63,777 bases of DNA from Mycobacterium persicum. GTDB taxonomy: Bacteria; Actinomycetota; Actinomycetes; Mycobacteriales; Mycobacteriaceae. Location of the stretch: NCBI RefSeq assembly GCF_002086675.1, contig NZ_MVIF01000023.1:1-63777 (forward strand), written 5' to 3'. Position 1 is the stretch's first letter. Each line of letters opens with the position of its first letter. The position numbers were made by a program, and so were the translations under genes. A model generated the notes under the pieces. It had not been told where the DNA came from and did no database searches. It saw only the letters and a program-made list of their open reading frames with translations. Shown here one piece after another: positions 7,384 to 14,753 of the stretch.

Positions 7384-7419
7384 AGCGGGGCTCCTCCGAT
7401 TCTGTTGGCGGATAACGGA

Positions 7420-8205
7420 TTAGCTACTCAGTGCATCGGGATGACGCGCCAGGGCGCGACGGGCATAGTAGCCGAAGTTGGCCCGGCTGCGCGCCGGCGT
7501 CAGCGTCCAGTCGTGGGCCTCTCGGGCCAGCTGCCCGGGCAGCTCGGCGATGGTTCCGGCGGCCATGGCGGCCAGCTGCAACTTGGCGGCACGCTCGATC
7601 AGCACCGCCAGCGAGCACGCCTCCTCGACGCTGGCCCCGGCCACCACCTGCCCGTGATGGGCCAGCAGCACCGCCTTCTTGGAACCCAGTGCGGCGGTGA
7701 TGATTTCGCCCTCCTCGTTGCCGACGGGAACGCCCGGCCAGTCGGCGAGAAATGCGCAGTCGTCGTAGAGCGGCGTGGTGTCCATGTGCGACACGATCAG
7801 CGGGACCTTCAGCATCGACAACGCCGCCACGTGGAAGGCGTGGGTGTGCACGATGCACTGTACGTCGGGACGCGCCCGATAGATCCAGCTGTGAAAACGG
7901 TTGGCAGGATTGGCCATACCGTCTCCGGCCAGGACGTTGAGGTCCTCGTCGACCAGCAGCAGGTTGTCTTCGGTGATCTCGTCGAACCCCAGGCCCAGCC
8001 GCTGGGTGTAGTACGTCCCGGGATCTTCGGCGCGGGCGGTGATCTGCCCGGCCAGGCCGGAGTCATGGCCGGCGTCGAACAGGGCGCGGCAGGTCAGCGC
8101 CACCTTCTGCCGGGTCGTCAACGCCGCTTCGGCCGTCTCGGCGCGCAGCCGCTCCTGGGCACGGCGCATCAGTTCGGCCTTGGAATCGGTAAAGGTGGTT
8201 GCCAT
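7420..8205 (-). CDS. Class II aldolase/adducin family protein
   Basis: From ATG at 8205 the product is 261 aa. The zinc-binding HTHAFH segment (CIVHTHAFHVAAL) and a second histidine pair in LLAHHGQVVAG are visible, with the EEAC and GLG features of the adducin head fold. Family members include fuculose-phosphate aldolase, ribulose-phosphate epimerase and decarboxylases. The frame stays open to 8307, but that would overlap the divergent regulator start and its operator, so 8205 is preferred. The gene is probably cotranscribed with the DapA-like gene downstream; the two may act in series on one carbon source. Confidence 0.85.
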   Translation of the reverse strand: MATTFTDSKAELMRRAQERLRAETAEAALTTRQKVALTCRALFDAGHDSGLAGQITARAEDPGTYYTQRLGLGFDEITEDNLLLVDEDLNVLAGDGMANPANRFHSWIYRARPDVQCIVHTHAFHVAALSMLKVPLIVSHMDTTPLYDDCAFLADWPGVPVGNEEGEIITAALGSKKAVLLAHHGQVVAGASVEEACSLAVLIERAAKLQLAAMAAGTIAELPGQLAREAHDWTLTPARSRANFGYYARRALARHPDALSS

Positions 8206-8233
8206 CAGCGGCTCCCCGGTGTCGCGAGCGTAT

Positions 8234-8267
8234 GACACAATAGTAGCACTATAGGAAACCTTGTGTC
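8234..8267. promoter_or_regulatory. Nested palindromes in the divergent aldolase/XRE promoter region
   Basis: GACACAA (8234-8240) pairs perfectly with TTGTGTC (8261-8267). Inside lies ATAGT-AGC-ACTAT (8240-8252), a second perfect palindrome. The element is centred between the two divergent starts (8205 and 8298), the expected place for the operator of the XRE-cupin regulator controlling both directions. Confidence 0.6.
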
Positions 8268-8297
8268 CCCGGGTGTCGAGGCGAAGGGAGTTGTCCG

Positions 8298-8822
8298 TTG
8301 ACAGCACTGTTGCGCGCCGTTCGCAGGCATCGCGGCCTCACGCTGGAACAGCTCGCGGAACAGACCGGCCTGACCAAGAGCTACCTGTCCAAGATCGAGC
8401 GCGGGCACAGCACACCGTCAATCGCGGTGGCGCTCAAGGTCGCTCGAGCGCTCGACGTCGATGTCGGGCGGCTGTTCTCCGACGAGACGGCCCAGGAGAA
8501 GATCACCATCGACCGGGCAGGCGATCGCGCCGGCCCGGTACCGGGACGCTATCGGGCGCTGGCGTCGACGTTGCTGGGAAAGTCCATGTCGCCGTTCCTG
8601 GTTTGCCCTGCCGGCAACCCCGCCGACGATCCCCATCCCGAGCACGCCGGCCAGGAGTTCGTATTCGTCCACACCGGCAGTGTCGAACTCGACTACGGCG
8701 ACCAGACCATCACACTCGACACCGGCGACAGCGCCTACTTCGACGCGTCGGTCGGTCACACCTTGCGGGCGGCCGGCGTCGGGGGCGCGGAGGTCGTCGT
8801 CGTCACCCACGCCGGTCTCTGA
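8298..8822 (+). CDS. XRE-family transcriptional regulator with C-terminal cupin domain
   Basis: The 174-aa protein has an N-terminal helix-turn-helix (residues 2-60; TLEQLAEQTGLTKSYLSKIE, then STPSIAVALKVARALDV) and a C-terminal cupin barrel (about 100-172; HPEHAGQEFVFVHTGSVEL and DTGDSAYFDASVGH). This architecture binds a small ligand in the cupin and controls adjacent catabolic genes. The start is TTG at 8298 with GAAGGGAG about 8 bases upstream. It is divergent from the aldolase/DapA-like pair and shares the palindromic region 8234-8267 with them. Peptide 2 follows 69 bases downstream on the same strand, so peptide and regulator could be cotranscribed. Confidence 0.9.
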   Translation: MTALLRAVRRHRGLTLEQLAEQTGLTKSYLSKIERGHSTPSIAVALKVARALDVDVGRLFSDETAQEKITIDRAGDRAGPVPGRYRALASTLLGKSMSPFLVCPAGNPADDPHPEHAGQEFVFVHTGSVELDYGDQTITLDTGDSAYFDASVGHTLRAAGVGGAEVVVVTHAGL

Positions 8823-8891
8823 TTACGCTGCGGCGATCGACGTGGCGCTGTTAGCCTCGCCACATCAGGAGTCGCAGTGAACGGAGGCGAT

Positions 8892-8972
8892 ATGTCCTAC
8901 GAAACCCTGTTCCGCGAGGAAGAAGACCCGCGTTCGTCACGGTGGTTCACCGTCGACGAAATCTCCGACTGA
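8892..8972 (+). CDS. 26-aa peptide 2, homolog of the cassette peptide at 3670
   Basis: ATG to TGA encodes 26 residues beginning MSYETLF, with Pro13, Trp18-Phe19 and the ending FTVDEI-Ser-Asp. An ACGGAGG ribosome site lies 4-5 bases before the ATG. Eleven positions are identical to peptide 1 without gaps: M1, S2, E4, L6, F7, E11, P13, F19, V21, D22, I24; position 3 is aromatic/His and 23 acidic in both. The variable stretch is 14-18. Peptide 2 is more charged (Arg, Glu) and has Trp18 where peptide 1 has Ser. No modifying enzyme is adjacent: upstream is the XRE-cupin regulator, downstream (8 bases) the end of a convergent PPE gene. Two homologs of identical length argue that both are real genes. 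Function unknown. Confidence 0.78.
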   Translation: MSYETLFREEEDPRSSRWFTVDEISD

Positions 8973-8979
8973 CAGCGCG

Positions 8980-10116
8980 TTACCCCAGCACCTGCGGGGG
9001 GACCACCTTGGGCCGGACTCCGTATCGCGGTCCCGCGCCGTAGCCTCCCCGTCCGGCCCAGGCAACCGCCGGCGTACCGGCCGGCAACGTTGTGGCCTGC
9101 ATGCCCTCTTCTGCGGGGACGGCCCAGCCCGAGCCGGTCAGCCCCGCGGCAGCATCGTCAACCGGGACCGCCGCGGACCAGGCGGCCGGTACCGACAACT
9201 TGCCGACCGCGGACGCCGAAGCCATACCCGCCAGCACCGGTGTTCCACCCAAGCCCGCGGGGCCGGCCGTCGCCCCGACGACACCGGCGCCCATCCCCGC
9301 GGCGGAAGCCGCAGCGCCTGACGCCGGAACGGTGTTTCCGTTGAGGATCGAGGATGCGACGACGGCGAACATGTTCCACGCCACGGTGTCGAAGACCGCT
9401 TGCCCGATATTGATCACCAGATTGTTGTTGAAGAAATCGTCCAACGGGCTGGTCACCGACGAGACGGCCAACGGTGCCGCAAGTGATTGCATGGCGGCGG
9501 GCAGGCTGGACACCAGCCCGCCAAACCCCGAGCTGCTTGCCGCGGCTTGAGATACCGCGACGGCCTGGGCCCCCAGTCCACCGGGATTGGTGGTCGGCGG
9601 CGGAGAGGTCAACGGGGTCAACACCCCGGCGCTCGCCGACGAACCGGCGTAGCCGTACATGGCGGCGGCGTCCTGGGCCCACATTTCGGCGTACTGCGCT
9701 TCGGTGGCCGCGATCGCCGGGGTGTTCTGTCCGAGAATGTTGGCAGCGACGAGAGCCGCCAGCCGAGCCCGGTTGGCCGCAACAACCGGCGGCGGCACCG
9801 TCATCGCGAAGGCAGTTTCATATGCGGCCGCCGAGGCGACGGCTTGGTCGGCCGCGTGCTGAAGTTGCCCGGCTGTGGTCTGCATCCATGCCACATAGGG
9901 CTCGGCCCCGCCGGCCATCGCCACCGACGAGGCTCCGATCCACTCGTCGCCGGTCAGCTGGGAGATCACCGACCCGCAGACGCGGGCCGTCGTACTCAAT
10001 TCATCGGCCAGGTTGCTCCAAGCCGCCGCGGCCGCCATCATCGGCCCCGCCCCGGCGCCGGTGTACATCCGGGTGGAGTTGACCTCCGGCGGCTGTGCTC
10101 CGAAATCGAAAACCAT
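8980..10116 (-). CDS. PPE family protein, SVP subfamily
   Basis: From ATG at 10116 the product is 378 aa. The PPE domain (about 1-175) starts MVFDFGAQPPEVNS, contains the PPE motif, the W-x-G-like turn DEWIG, and the long helices of the family. The C-terminal half is Ala/Gly-rich with the subfamily signature KLSVPAAW near residue 300. The downstream partner-like end GYGAGPRYGVRPKVV matches the end of the neighbouring PE protein in style. It is second in a PE-PPE operon (29-base gap), so the two likely form a heterodimer exported by an ESX system. The long frame that extends to 11055 is not coding there. Confidence 0.92.
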   Translation of the reverse strand: MVFDFGAQPPEVNSTRMYTGAGAGPMMAAAAAWSNLADELSTTARVCGSVISQLTGDEWIGASSVAMAGGAEPYVAWMQTTAGQLQHAADQAVASAAAYETAFAMTVPPPVVAANRARLAALVAANILGQNTPAIAATEAQYAEMWAQDAAAMYGYAGSSASAGVLTPLTSPPPTTNPGGLGAQAVAVSQAAASSSGFGGLVSSLPAAMQSLAAPLAVSSVTSPLDDFFNNNLVINIGQAVFDTVAWNMFAVVASSILNGNTVPASGAAASAAGMGAGVVGATAGPAGLGGTPVLAGMASASAVGKLSVPAAWSAAVPVDDAAAGLTGSGWAVPAEEGMQATTLPAGTPAVAWAGRGGYGAGPRYGVRPKVVPPQVLG

Positions 10117-10145
10117 CTCTGCGCTCCTGTCCGTGGTCGGGGCTG

Positions 10146-10970
10146 CTAGGTGACTGTCGGCTTGGGCATCACCGTGGGCTTGGCGCCGTAGCGTGGCATA
10201 CCCAAGCCAAGGCCTGCTCGCCCGATCGAGGCCGCCAACGGCACACCGGCCGGCATCGCGGTGACCGGCGCATTCGGCGGTGCCGCGCTGGTCCAGCCGG
10301 TGCCCGCCAACGTCGTCGGGACCGAACCGGCCGGGCCGGCGGCCGTGACCCAACTGGGCGGCACCGACATGGCGCCGATTGAGGGCGCCTGCCCCGAACT
10401 GGCCAGCACCGACGCCGAGGCGGGGCCGGCCGACCCCGCCGGTCCCACCGCGGCCGCGGGCAGCCCGGCTGCCACGCCGTCCATCGAGTCGGCAGCGGCG
10501 ACGTTGCCGGAGTCGGCTCCGTGTTGCCCGGGCACGACTTGGACCAGGTCCGAGGCGGCGGCGCTGAAGTTCTGAGCCCACCCGATTGGGGTTCCGATGG
10601 TCGCGCCTGACGATGACGACAAACCAGAGCCTCCGGTGGCGAGCCCGCCGAGAAGTCCCGACAACGATGTCGAACCGGCCGCGGTGCGGTTGGCGGCCTC
10701 GGTCTCCGCATACGAACCCGCGCTGCTCGCCAGCGTGTTCACCAGCATCTGGTGAATCGCCATGGCTTGGGTGCTGACCTGCTGATACCAGCTGCCGTAG
10801 GCCGCGAACTGTGCGGCCTGCAGCGCTGAGACCTGGTCCGCGGCCGCGGGAGCGACGCCCGTGGTGGGCGCTGCCGCCGCCGCGTTCTGGGCGGCCATTG
10901 ACGAACCGGCGGTGTGTAATGCGCTCGCGGCGGCGGTCAACGCCGCGGGCCGCGTGGTCACGAAGGACAT
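10146..10970 (-). CDS. PE family protein with SVP-like C-terminal region
   Basis: From ATG at 10970 the 274-aa product starts MSFVTTRPAALTAAASAL, a standard PE domain up to about residue 98, including the YAETEAAN end that resembles the YxxxD/E export signal. After a Gly/Ser linker, the C-terminal part contains GAMSVPPSW and ends GLGMPRYGAKPTVMPKP. These are features normally seen in PPE-SVP proteins and are shared with the PPE gene immediately downstream. The pair is probably one operon and one secreted complex. The ribosome site region (GGAGCC) is weak but correctly placed. Confidence 0.9.
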   Translation of the reverse strand: MSFVTTRPAALTAAASALHTAGSSMAAQNAAAAAPTTGVAPAAADQVSALQAAQFAAYGSWYQQVSTQAMAIHQMLVNTLASSAGSYAETEAANRTAAGSTSLSGLLGGLATGGSGLSSSSGATIGTPIGWAQNFSAAASDLVQVVPGQHGADSGNVAAADSMDGVAAGLPAAAVGPAGSAGPASASVLASSGQAPSIGAMSVPPSWVTAAGPAGSVPTTLAGTGWTSAAPPNAPVTAMPAGVPLAASIGRAGLGLGMPRYGAKPTVMPKPTVT

Positions 10971-11196
10971 GTGCGGCTCCTTGGAAGCGGGCCGGCCCAC
11001 CAGCCGGCGACGTGGTTGTGCCCTGGCTAAGTACCCGCAACGGCGGGCATGTCACAGCACATCGAGGTCGCCGGGGGGCGCAGCCGGGAACTCCAGGGGG
11101 GCGCCGCGGCCGATTCGGCCCCGGTGGCCGACGGCACTACATGCGGCTTGCGCTCAATGAATTGCCTTGCGCCAAAACAGCTTTACTACGGCCCGG

Positions 11197-11640
11197 TCAC
11201 CACGGCCGCGTCGAGCAGGAGACTCCGCTGCCGCCGTTCTGCGACACCACCACCTGACCGTCGACGGCGATCTCACAGTGGAACTCCGGGTTGACCCGCA
11301 GCCCGCCACTGGCGGTGACGATCGCCCACTGGTTCGGGTTTGCCAGCGTGGTGGTGTAGACCAGCGGCTGGCCGCCGGTGATCGGGGCGTGCACGGTGGT
11401 CATGTACTTCGACGAGTCGGCGTTGAACGCCGCCTGGCTGGGCGGATCGGCGTTCATGTACTGGATGTTGGCCATCAGGTCGCTGGTGGTGGTGACGGTG
11501 TAGGTCACCTGATGCCCGGCCGGGTCCGCGTGCGAGACCGCCGGCGTTGCCGCAATCCCCGATACCGCCAAGGCCGCCGCGGCCATTGCCACACAGCCTG
11601 CGGCCGCGACCGCGCTTACCGTCTCCCGCACGTCCGTCAT
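11197..11640 (-). CDS. Small secreted protein (Rv2576c-like)
   Basis: From ATG at 11640 the product is 147 aa. It has a signal peptide (helix GCVAMAAAALAVSGIAA, predicted cleavage after VSHA at about residue 38) and a mature beta-rich domain beginning DPAGHQVTYTVTTTS and ending with two cysteines (FHCEIAV, GVSCST) likely to be disulfide-bonded. The mature part looks like an MmpS-type fold (VTYTVTT..., NPNQWAIVTASG), consistent with my memory of Rv2576c at this locus. No enzymatic motif. The open frame extends to 11733, but the upstream residues overlap the promoter of the divergent patatin gene. Confidence 0.8.
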   Translation of the reverse strand: MTDVRETVSAVAAAGCVAMAAAALAVSGIAATPAVSHADPAGHQVTYTVTTTSDLMANIQYMNADPPSQAAFNADSSKYMTTVHAPITGGQPLVYTTTLANPNQWAIVTASGGLRVNPEFHCEIAVDGQVVVSQNGGSGVSCSTRPW

Positions 11641-11735
11641 ATCGAAAACGCTACCGGATTCGTTACGGACGGTAGGGATTTGCGATCTCGCCGGAAGCCG
11701 CAGCCGCGGTGGCAAAAGGTCCTTAGTATCCATCT

Positions 11736-12581
11736 GTGACCACAGCGTTCGTGTTCTCCGGCGGCGCGAGCCTCGGCGCCATCCAGGTCGGGATGCTGCA
11801 GGCCCTGGCGGATGAAGGCATCAGACCGGACCTGATCATCGGCACCTCCGTCGGCGCGCTCAATGGCGCCTGGATCGCCGCGCGGCCCGGTACCGACGGC
11901 ATTCGGGAACTGGCCAAGGTGTGGCTGTCGCTCAGCCGCAAAGAGGTGTTCCCCACCCACCCGGTCGCCGGGTTGCTGGGCTTCCTCGGCCGCCGTCAGC
12001 ACCTGGTGCCCAGCGCGGGTCTGCGGCGCATCCTCACCCGGGAACTCGGTTTCGCCAGGCTCGAGGATGCACCGATCCCCTTCCACGTCGTGGCCACCGA
12101 CGTGATCTCGGGCATCGACGTGCTGCTGTCGTCCGGAGACGCGGTCGACGCGATCGCGGCCAGCGCGGCCATCCCGGGCATCTTCCCGCCGGTCAACATC
12201 AATGGGCGCGATCTGATGGACGGCGGCGTGGTGAACAACACCCCGGTATCACACGCGATCGCCCTGGGCGCCGACCAGGTCTGGGTGTTGCCGACCGGCT
12301 ACTCATGTGCCCTGCCCACGTCACCACCATCGGCGGTGACGATGGTTTTGCACGCGATATCCCTTGCCGTGAATCATCGCCTCGCCCTCGACGTCGAGCG
12401 CTTCGAGCAGACAGCGGACCTGCGCGTCATCCGCCCGCTGTGTCCGGTCTCCATTTCCGGTGTCGACTTCTCGCATGCGGCAACGCTCATCGAGCGGTCA
12501 CACGAGGCGACTCGCCAGTGGTTGGCGGCCGGCCCCATGGCCACCGGCCAGGCCGCACTGCTCGAACCGCACCTGCATTAG
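11736..12581 (+). CDS. Patatin-like phospholipase
   Basis: The 281-aa protein shows the patatin catalytic set: the oxyanion loop GGASLGAIQ (residues 8-16), the nucleophile elbow GTSVGALNG with Ser38, and the catalytic Asp162 in DGG. These enzymes hydrolyse lipid acyl esters with a Ser-Asp dyad. There is no signal peptide, so it is probably cytoplasmic or membrane-peripheral. The start is GTG at 11736, divergent from the secreted-protein gene with a 95-base shared promoter region. Confidence 0.9.
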   Translation: MTTAFVFSGGASLGAIQVGMLQALADEGIRPDLIIGTSVGALNGAWIAARPGTDGIRELAKVWLSLSRKEVFPTHPVAGLLGFLGRRQHLVPSAGLRRILTRELGFARLEDAPIPFHVVATDVISGIDVLLSSGDAVDAIAASAAIPGIFPPVNINGRDLMDGGVVNNTPVSHAIALGADQVWVLPTGYSCALPTSPPSAVTMVLHAISLAVNHRLALDVERFEQTADLRVIRPLCPVSISGVDFSHAATLIERSHEATRQWLAAGPMATGQAALLEPHLH

Positions 12582-12682
12582 CCGGGAGCGCCGTGGAAGC
12601 AACGTGGCACCTGTCAGGCTAGGTTCCCCAATCGGCGACGTCGTCCAGTGATGCGCTCACCGTGGTTCTGGTGGTCGCCGTC

Positions 12683-13711
12683 TCAAAATAGGGTTGGCTG
12701 AACGGACTTGGGCAGTATCGCCGCTTCGGCCGCGGCCGAGGACTCGCGGTGCTGACCGCCCAGGCGGTACTTCGCGATCAGCGGTGCCGCCCGTTTTCGC
12801 AACATCTCGCGATAGCTCGGCGGCAGGTAGGCGCCGCGACCGTAGAGTTCGCGGTAGTTGTCGGTGAGTTCGGGGTGCGCCCGGCCGAGCCAGGACAGGA
12901 ACCAGCCGCGTGTCGAGCCGCGCAGGTGCAGGCCAAAAACCGTCACGCCGGTGGCGCCGGCCGCGGCGATCTGGCCCAGCAGCCGGTCGAGGTGACCGAC
13001 GGAGTCGGTGAGGTGCGGCAGCACCGGCGCGACCATCACATGGCAGTCCAGGCCCGCCGCGCGGATTGCGGTGATGAGCGCCAGACGCGCCTGGGGTGTC
13101 GGGGTGCCCGGCTCGACGTCGCGGTGCAGCTCCGGATCGGCGACCGCCAGGGATACCGCCACCGACACCGGCACTCGTCGGGCCGCCTCGACGAGTGCCG
13201 GCAGGTCCCGTCGCAGCAACGTTCCCTTGGTCAGGATCGACAGCGGCGTACCGGATTCGGCAAGCGCGCCGATGATGCCCGGCATCAGCGCGTAACGTCC
13301 TTCCGCGCGCTGGTAGGGATCGGTGTTGGTGCCTAGCGCAACGGTCTCGCGCTGCCATGACGGCCGGCGCAGTTCGCGGCGCAGAACCTCGACGACGTTG
13401 GTCTTCACCACTACCTGGGTGTCGAAGTCGGCGCCGGGGTCGAAGTCGAGGTACTCGTGGGTCGGACGGGCGAAGCAGTAGCGGCAGGCGTGCGAGCAGC
13501 CGCGGTAGCCGTTGACGGTGTAGCGAAACGGCAGGGCCGCCGCGTTCGGCACCCTGTTCAGGGCGGACTTGCACAACACCTCATGGAACGTCATGCCCTC
13601 GAAATGCGGTGATCGCACGCTTCGGACGAAGCCGATCCGCTGCAGCCCGGGCAACGCTCCATCGTCGAGCGGCGCCCCGTTGACCGCTACCGCCTGACTG
13701 GTCCAGCGCAT
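12683..13711 (-). CDS. Radical SAM protein (Rv2578c family)
   Basis: The 342-aa protein binds a 4Fe-4S cluster through C72-x3-C76-x2-C79 in GCSHACRYCFARPTHEY, the spacing of radical SAM enzymes. The motif DTQVVVKTN and the TNTDPYQRAE segment are typical of the spore-photoproduct-lyase-like Rv2578c group. The substrate is unknown. The gene is monocistronic, on the minus strand, with ATG at 13711. It is the last intact conserved gene before the region of genomic debris at 13.7-18.7 kb. Confidence 0.9.
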   Translation of the reverse strand: MRWTSQAVAVNGAPLDDGALPGLQRIGFVRSVRSPHFEGMTFHEVLCKSALNRVPNAAALPFRYTVNGYRGCSHACRYCFARPTHEYLDFDPGADFDTQVVVKTNVVEVLRRELRRPSWQRETVALGTNTDPYQRAEGRYALMPGIIGALAESGTPLSILTKGTLLRRDLPALVEAARRVPVSVAVSLAVADPELHRDVEPGTPTPQARLALITAIRAAGLDCHVMVAPVLPHLTDSVGHLDRLLGQIAAAGATGVTVFGLHLRGSTRGWFLSWLGRAHPELTDNYRELYGRGAYLPPSYREMLRKRAAPLIAKYRLGGQHRESSAAAEAAILPKSVQPTLF

Positions 13712-13759
13712 GACTCTATTCGAACAATAGTTCGATACCGAGTCAAGCTTCGAACGGCG

Positions 13760-14318
13760 CTAGAAGGGTGGTGGCTCCCCGTCGGGTGGGGCGAGGCCGT
13801 CGTACCAGGCGTTTTCGGTGTGCCCGGTTTGACGGATGTGGCGGTCGTTTCGGCGTTCGGTGGCCACCCGATAGGCGCGGTCTTGGCTACGGGCACGGCA
13901 CCTGGCGATCCTCGATCAGACCGGTGCGATAGACGATGGTCTGAAACAGTCGGTAGTCGATGTCACCGGCTTTGAACAGTTGTGCCACTCGTGGCAGCCG
14001 CTCTTTCATGGCTCGCGGGTAGCGCAGCCGGCTGGCCGCCAGCCCCTAACTGATCCGCAACGCCGCGCCCACCTCGGCCGCTACCGCCGCCTCGGTGTCA
14101 ACCGCCCAGTCCTCGGTCGCCGAGCAGTGTGCGAGCCGATACGCGAACAGCTCCCCGATGGCGGCCAGCTGCGCGGCGGCGGCCCGGTTTTCGCACCGCG
14201 CCGCCGCTCCGACGCGCTCCAGCAATACCGCCGACTCGGCCGTCGTCGAGGGGTGGCGCCGCTCGAACAACTCATTAAACCGGGCAATCACCTCCGGCGG
14301 CGACCCATCTTCGAACAA
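13760..14318 (-). pseudogene. 13E12-repeat (DUF222/HNH) protein gene with internal deletion and nonsense codon
   Basis: On the minus strand an intact start (MFEDGSPPEVIARFNELFER) leads into the DUF222 helices (AAAAQLAAIGELFAYRL). After VGAALRIS comes a TAG where the family normally has Gln (ISQGLAAS), so a single C-to-T change explains it. The frame then reads on through LRYPRAMKERLPRVAQLFKAGDIDYRLFQ to LIEDRQVP, and then jumps to the family's C-terminal tail (YRVATERR ... GEPPPF, stop at 13760). The whole middle, including the HNH nuclease, is missing. This is a dead REP13E12-type element. Its start abuts the right end of the Tn554-like element. Confidence 0.8.
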
Positions 14319-14345
14319 ATGTTCCCTTGGGTTGGTCGGTCATGA

Positions 14346-14753
14346 TCAGGGGTTATGCGTTGCGGACGGTGTCCTGGACGCGGTAATTTGTCCGGCTCTG
14401 CGTTGACCGTGTGCGATAGCGAGTTCAGTTCGGAGTTGCTGGTTTTCTTTGATGAGTTCTTTGATCCGCTGGTGGGCGAGCTCGATCCGTTGCTGCCAGG
14501 ATTCCTCGCTGGCGCGCGTGCGAGGGTTGGCCGCCGCGCGGGGTGACGCCGGCTGGGTGTTGATTCGGTCGAGCAGGTCGGGCTGGGTGTAGATCCAGGA
14601 GCGGGCAACGCCGGCGGAACGCGCGAGGCCGGCGACGGTGACGGCGGCGCCGGTGCTTTGGAGGCGGTCGAGGGCGTCGGCGGCTCGCTGACGTGTGCGT
14701 TCGCGGCGGGCCGCGGCGGCCTTTTGGAGGTGTGCGGTGTTGTCAGCTCGCAT
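14346..14753 (-). CDS. TnpC-like helper protein (DUF6262 type)
   Basis: The 135-aa protein has an N-terminal segment rich in Lys/Arg/Ala (LQKAAAARRERTRQRAADAL), a helix-turn-helix-like part (VAGLARSAGVARSWIYTQPDLL) and a C-terminal coiled coil (IELAHQRIKELIKENQQLRTEL). This matches the accessory third protein of Tn554-like transposons, thought to support or orient integration. Its ATG at 14753 overlaps the tnpB stop by 11 bases, so it is translationally coupled to tnpB. Although intact, it belongs to a dead element. Confidence 0.75.
   Translation of the reverse strand: MRADNTAHLQKAAAARRERTRQRAADALDRLQSTGAAVTVAGLARSAGVARSWIYTQPDLLDRINTQPASPRAAANPRTRASEESWQQRIELAHQRIKELIKENQQLRTELAIAHGQRRAGQITASRTPSATHNP

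Noticed and set aside
8980..11055. A single 691-aa fused gene covering both the PPE and the PE region on the minus strand
   Set aside because: Residues before MVFDFG are in the wrong frame relative to the real PE gene (10146-10970). Two separate genes with their own starts explain the sequence.
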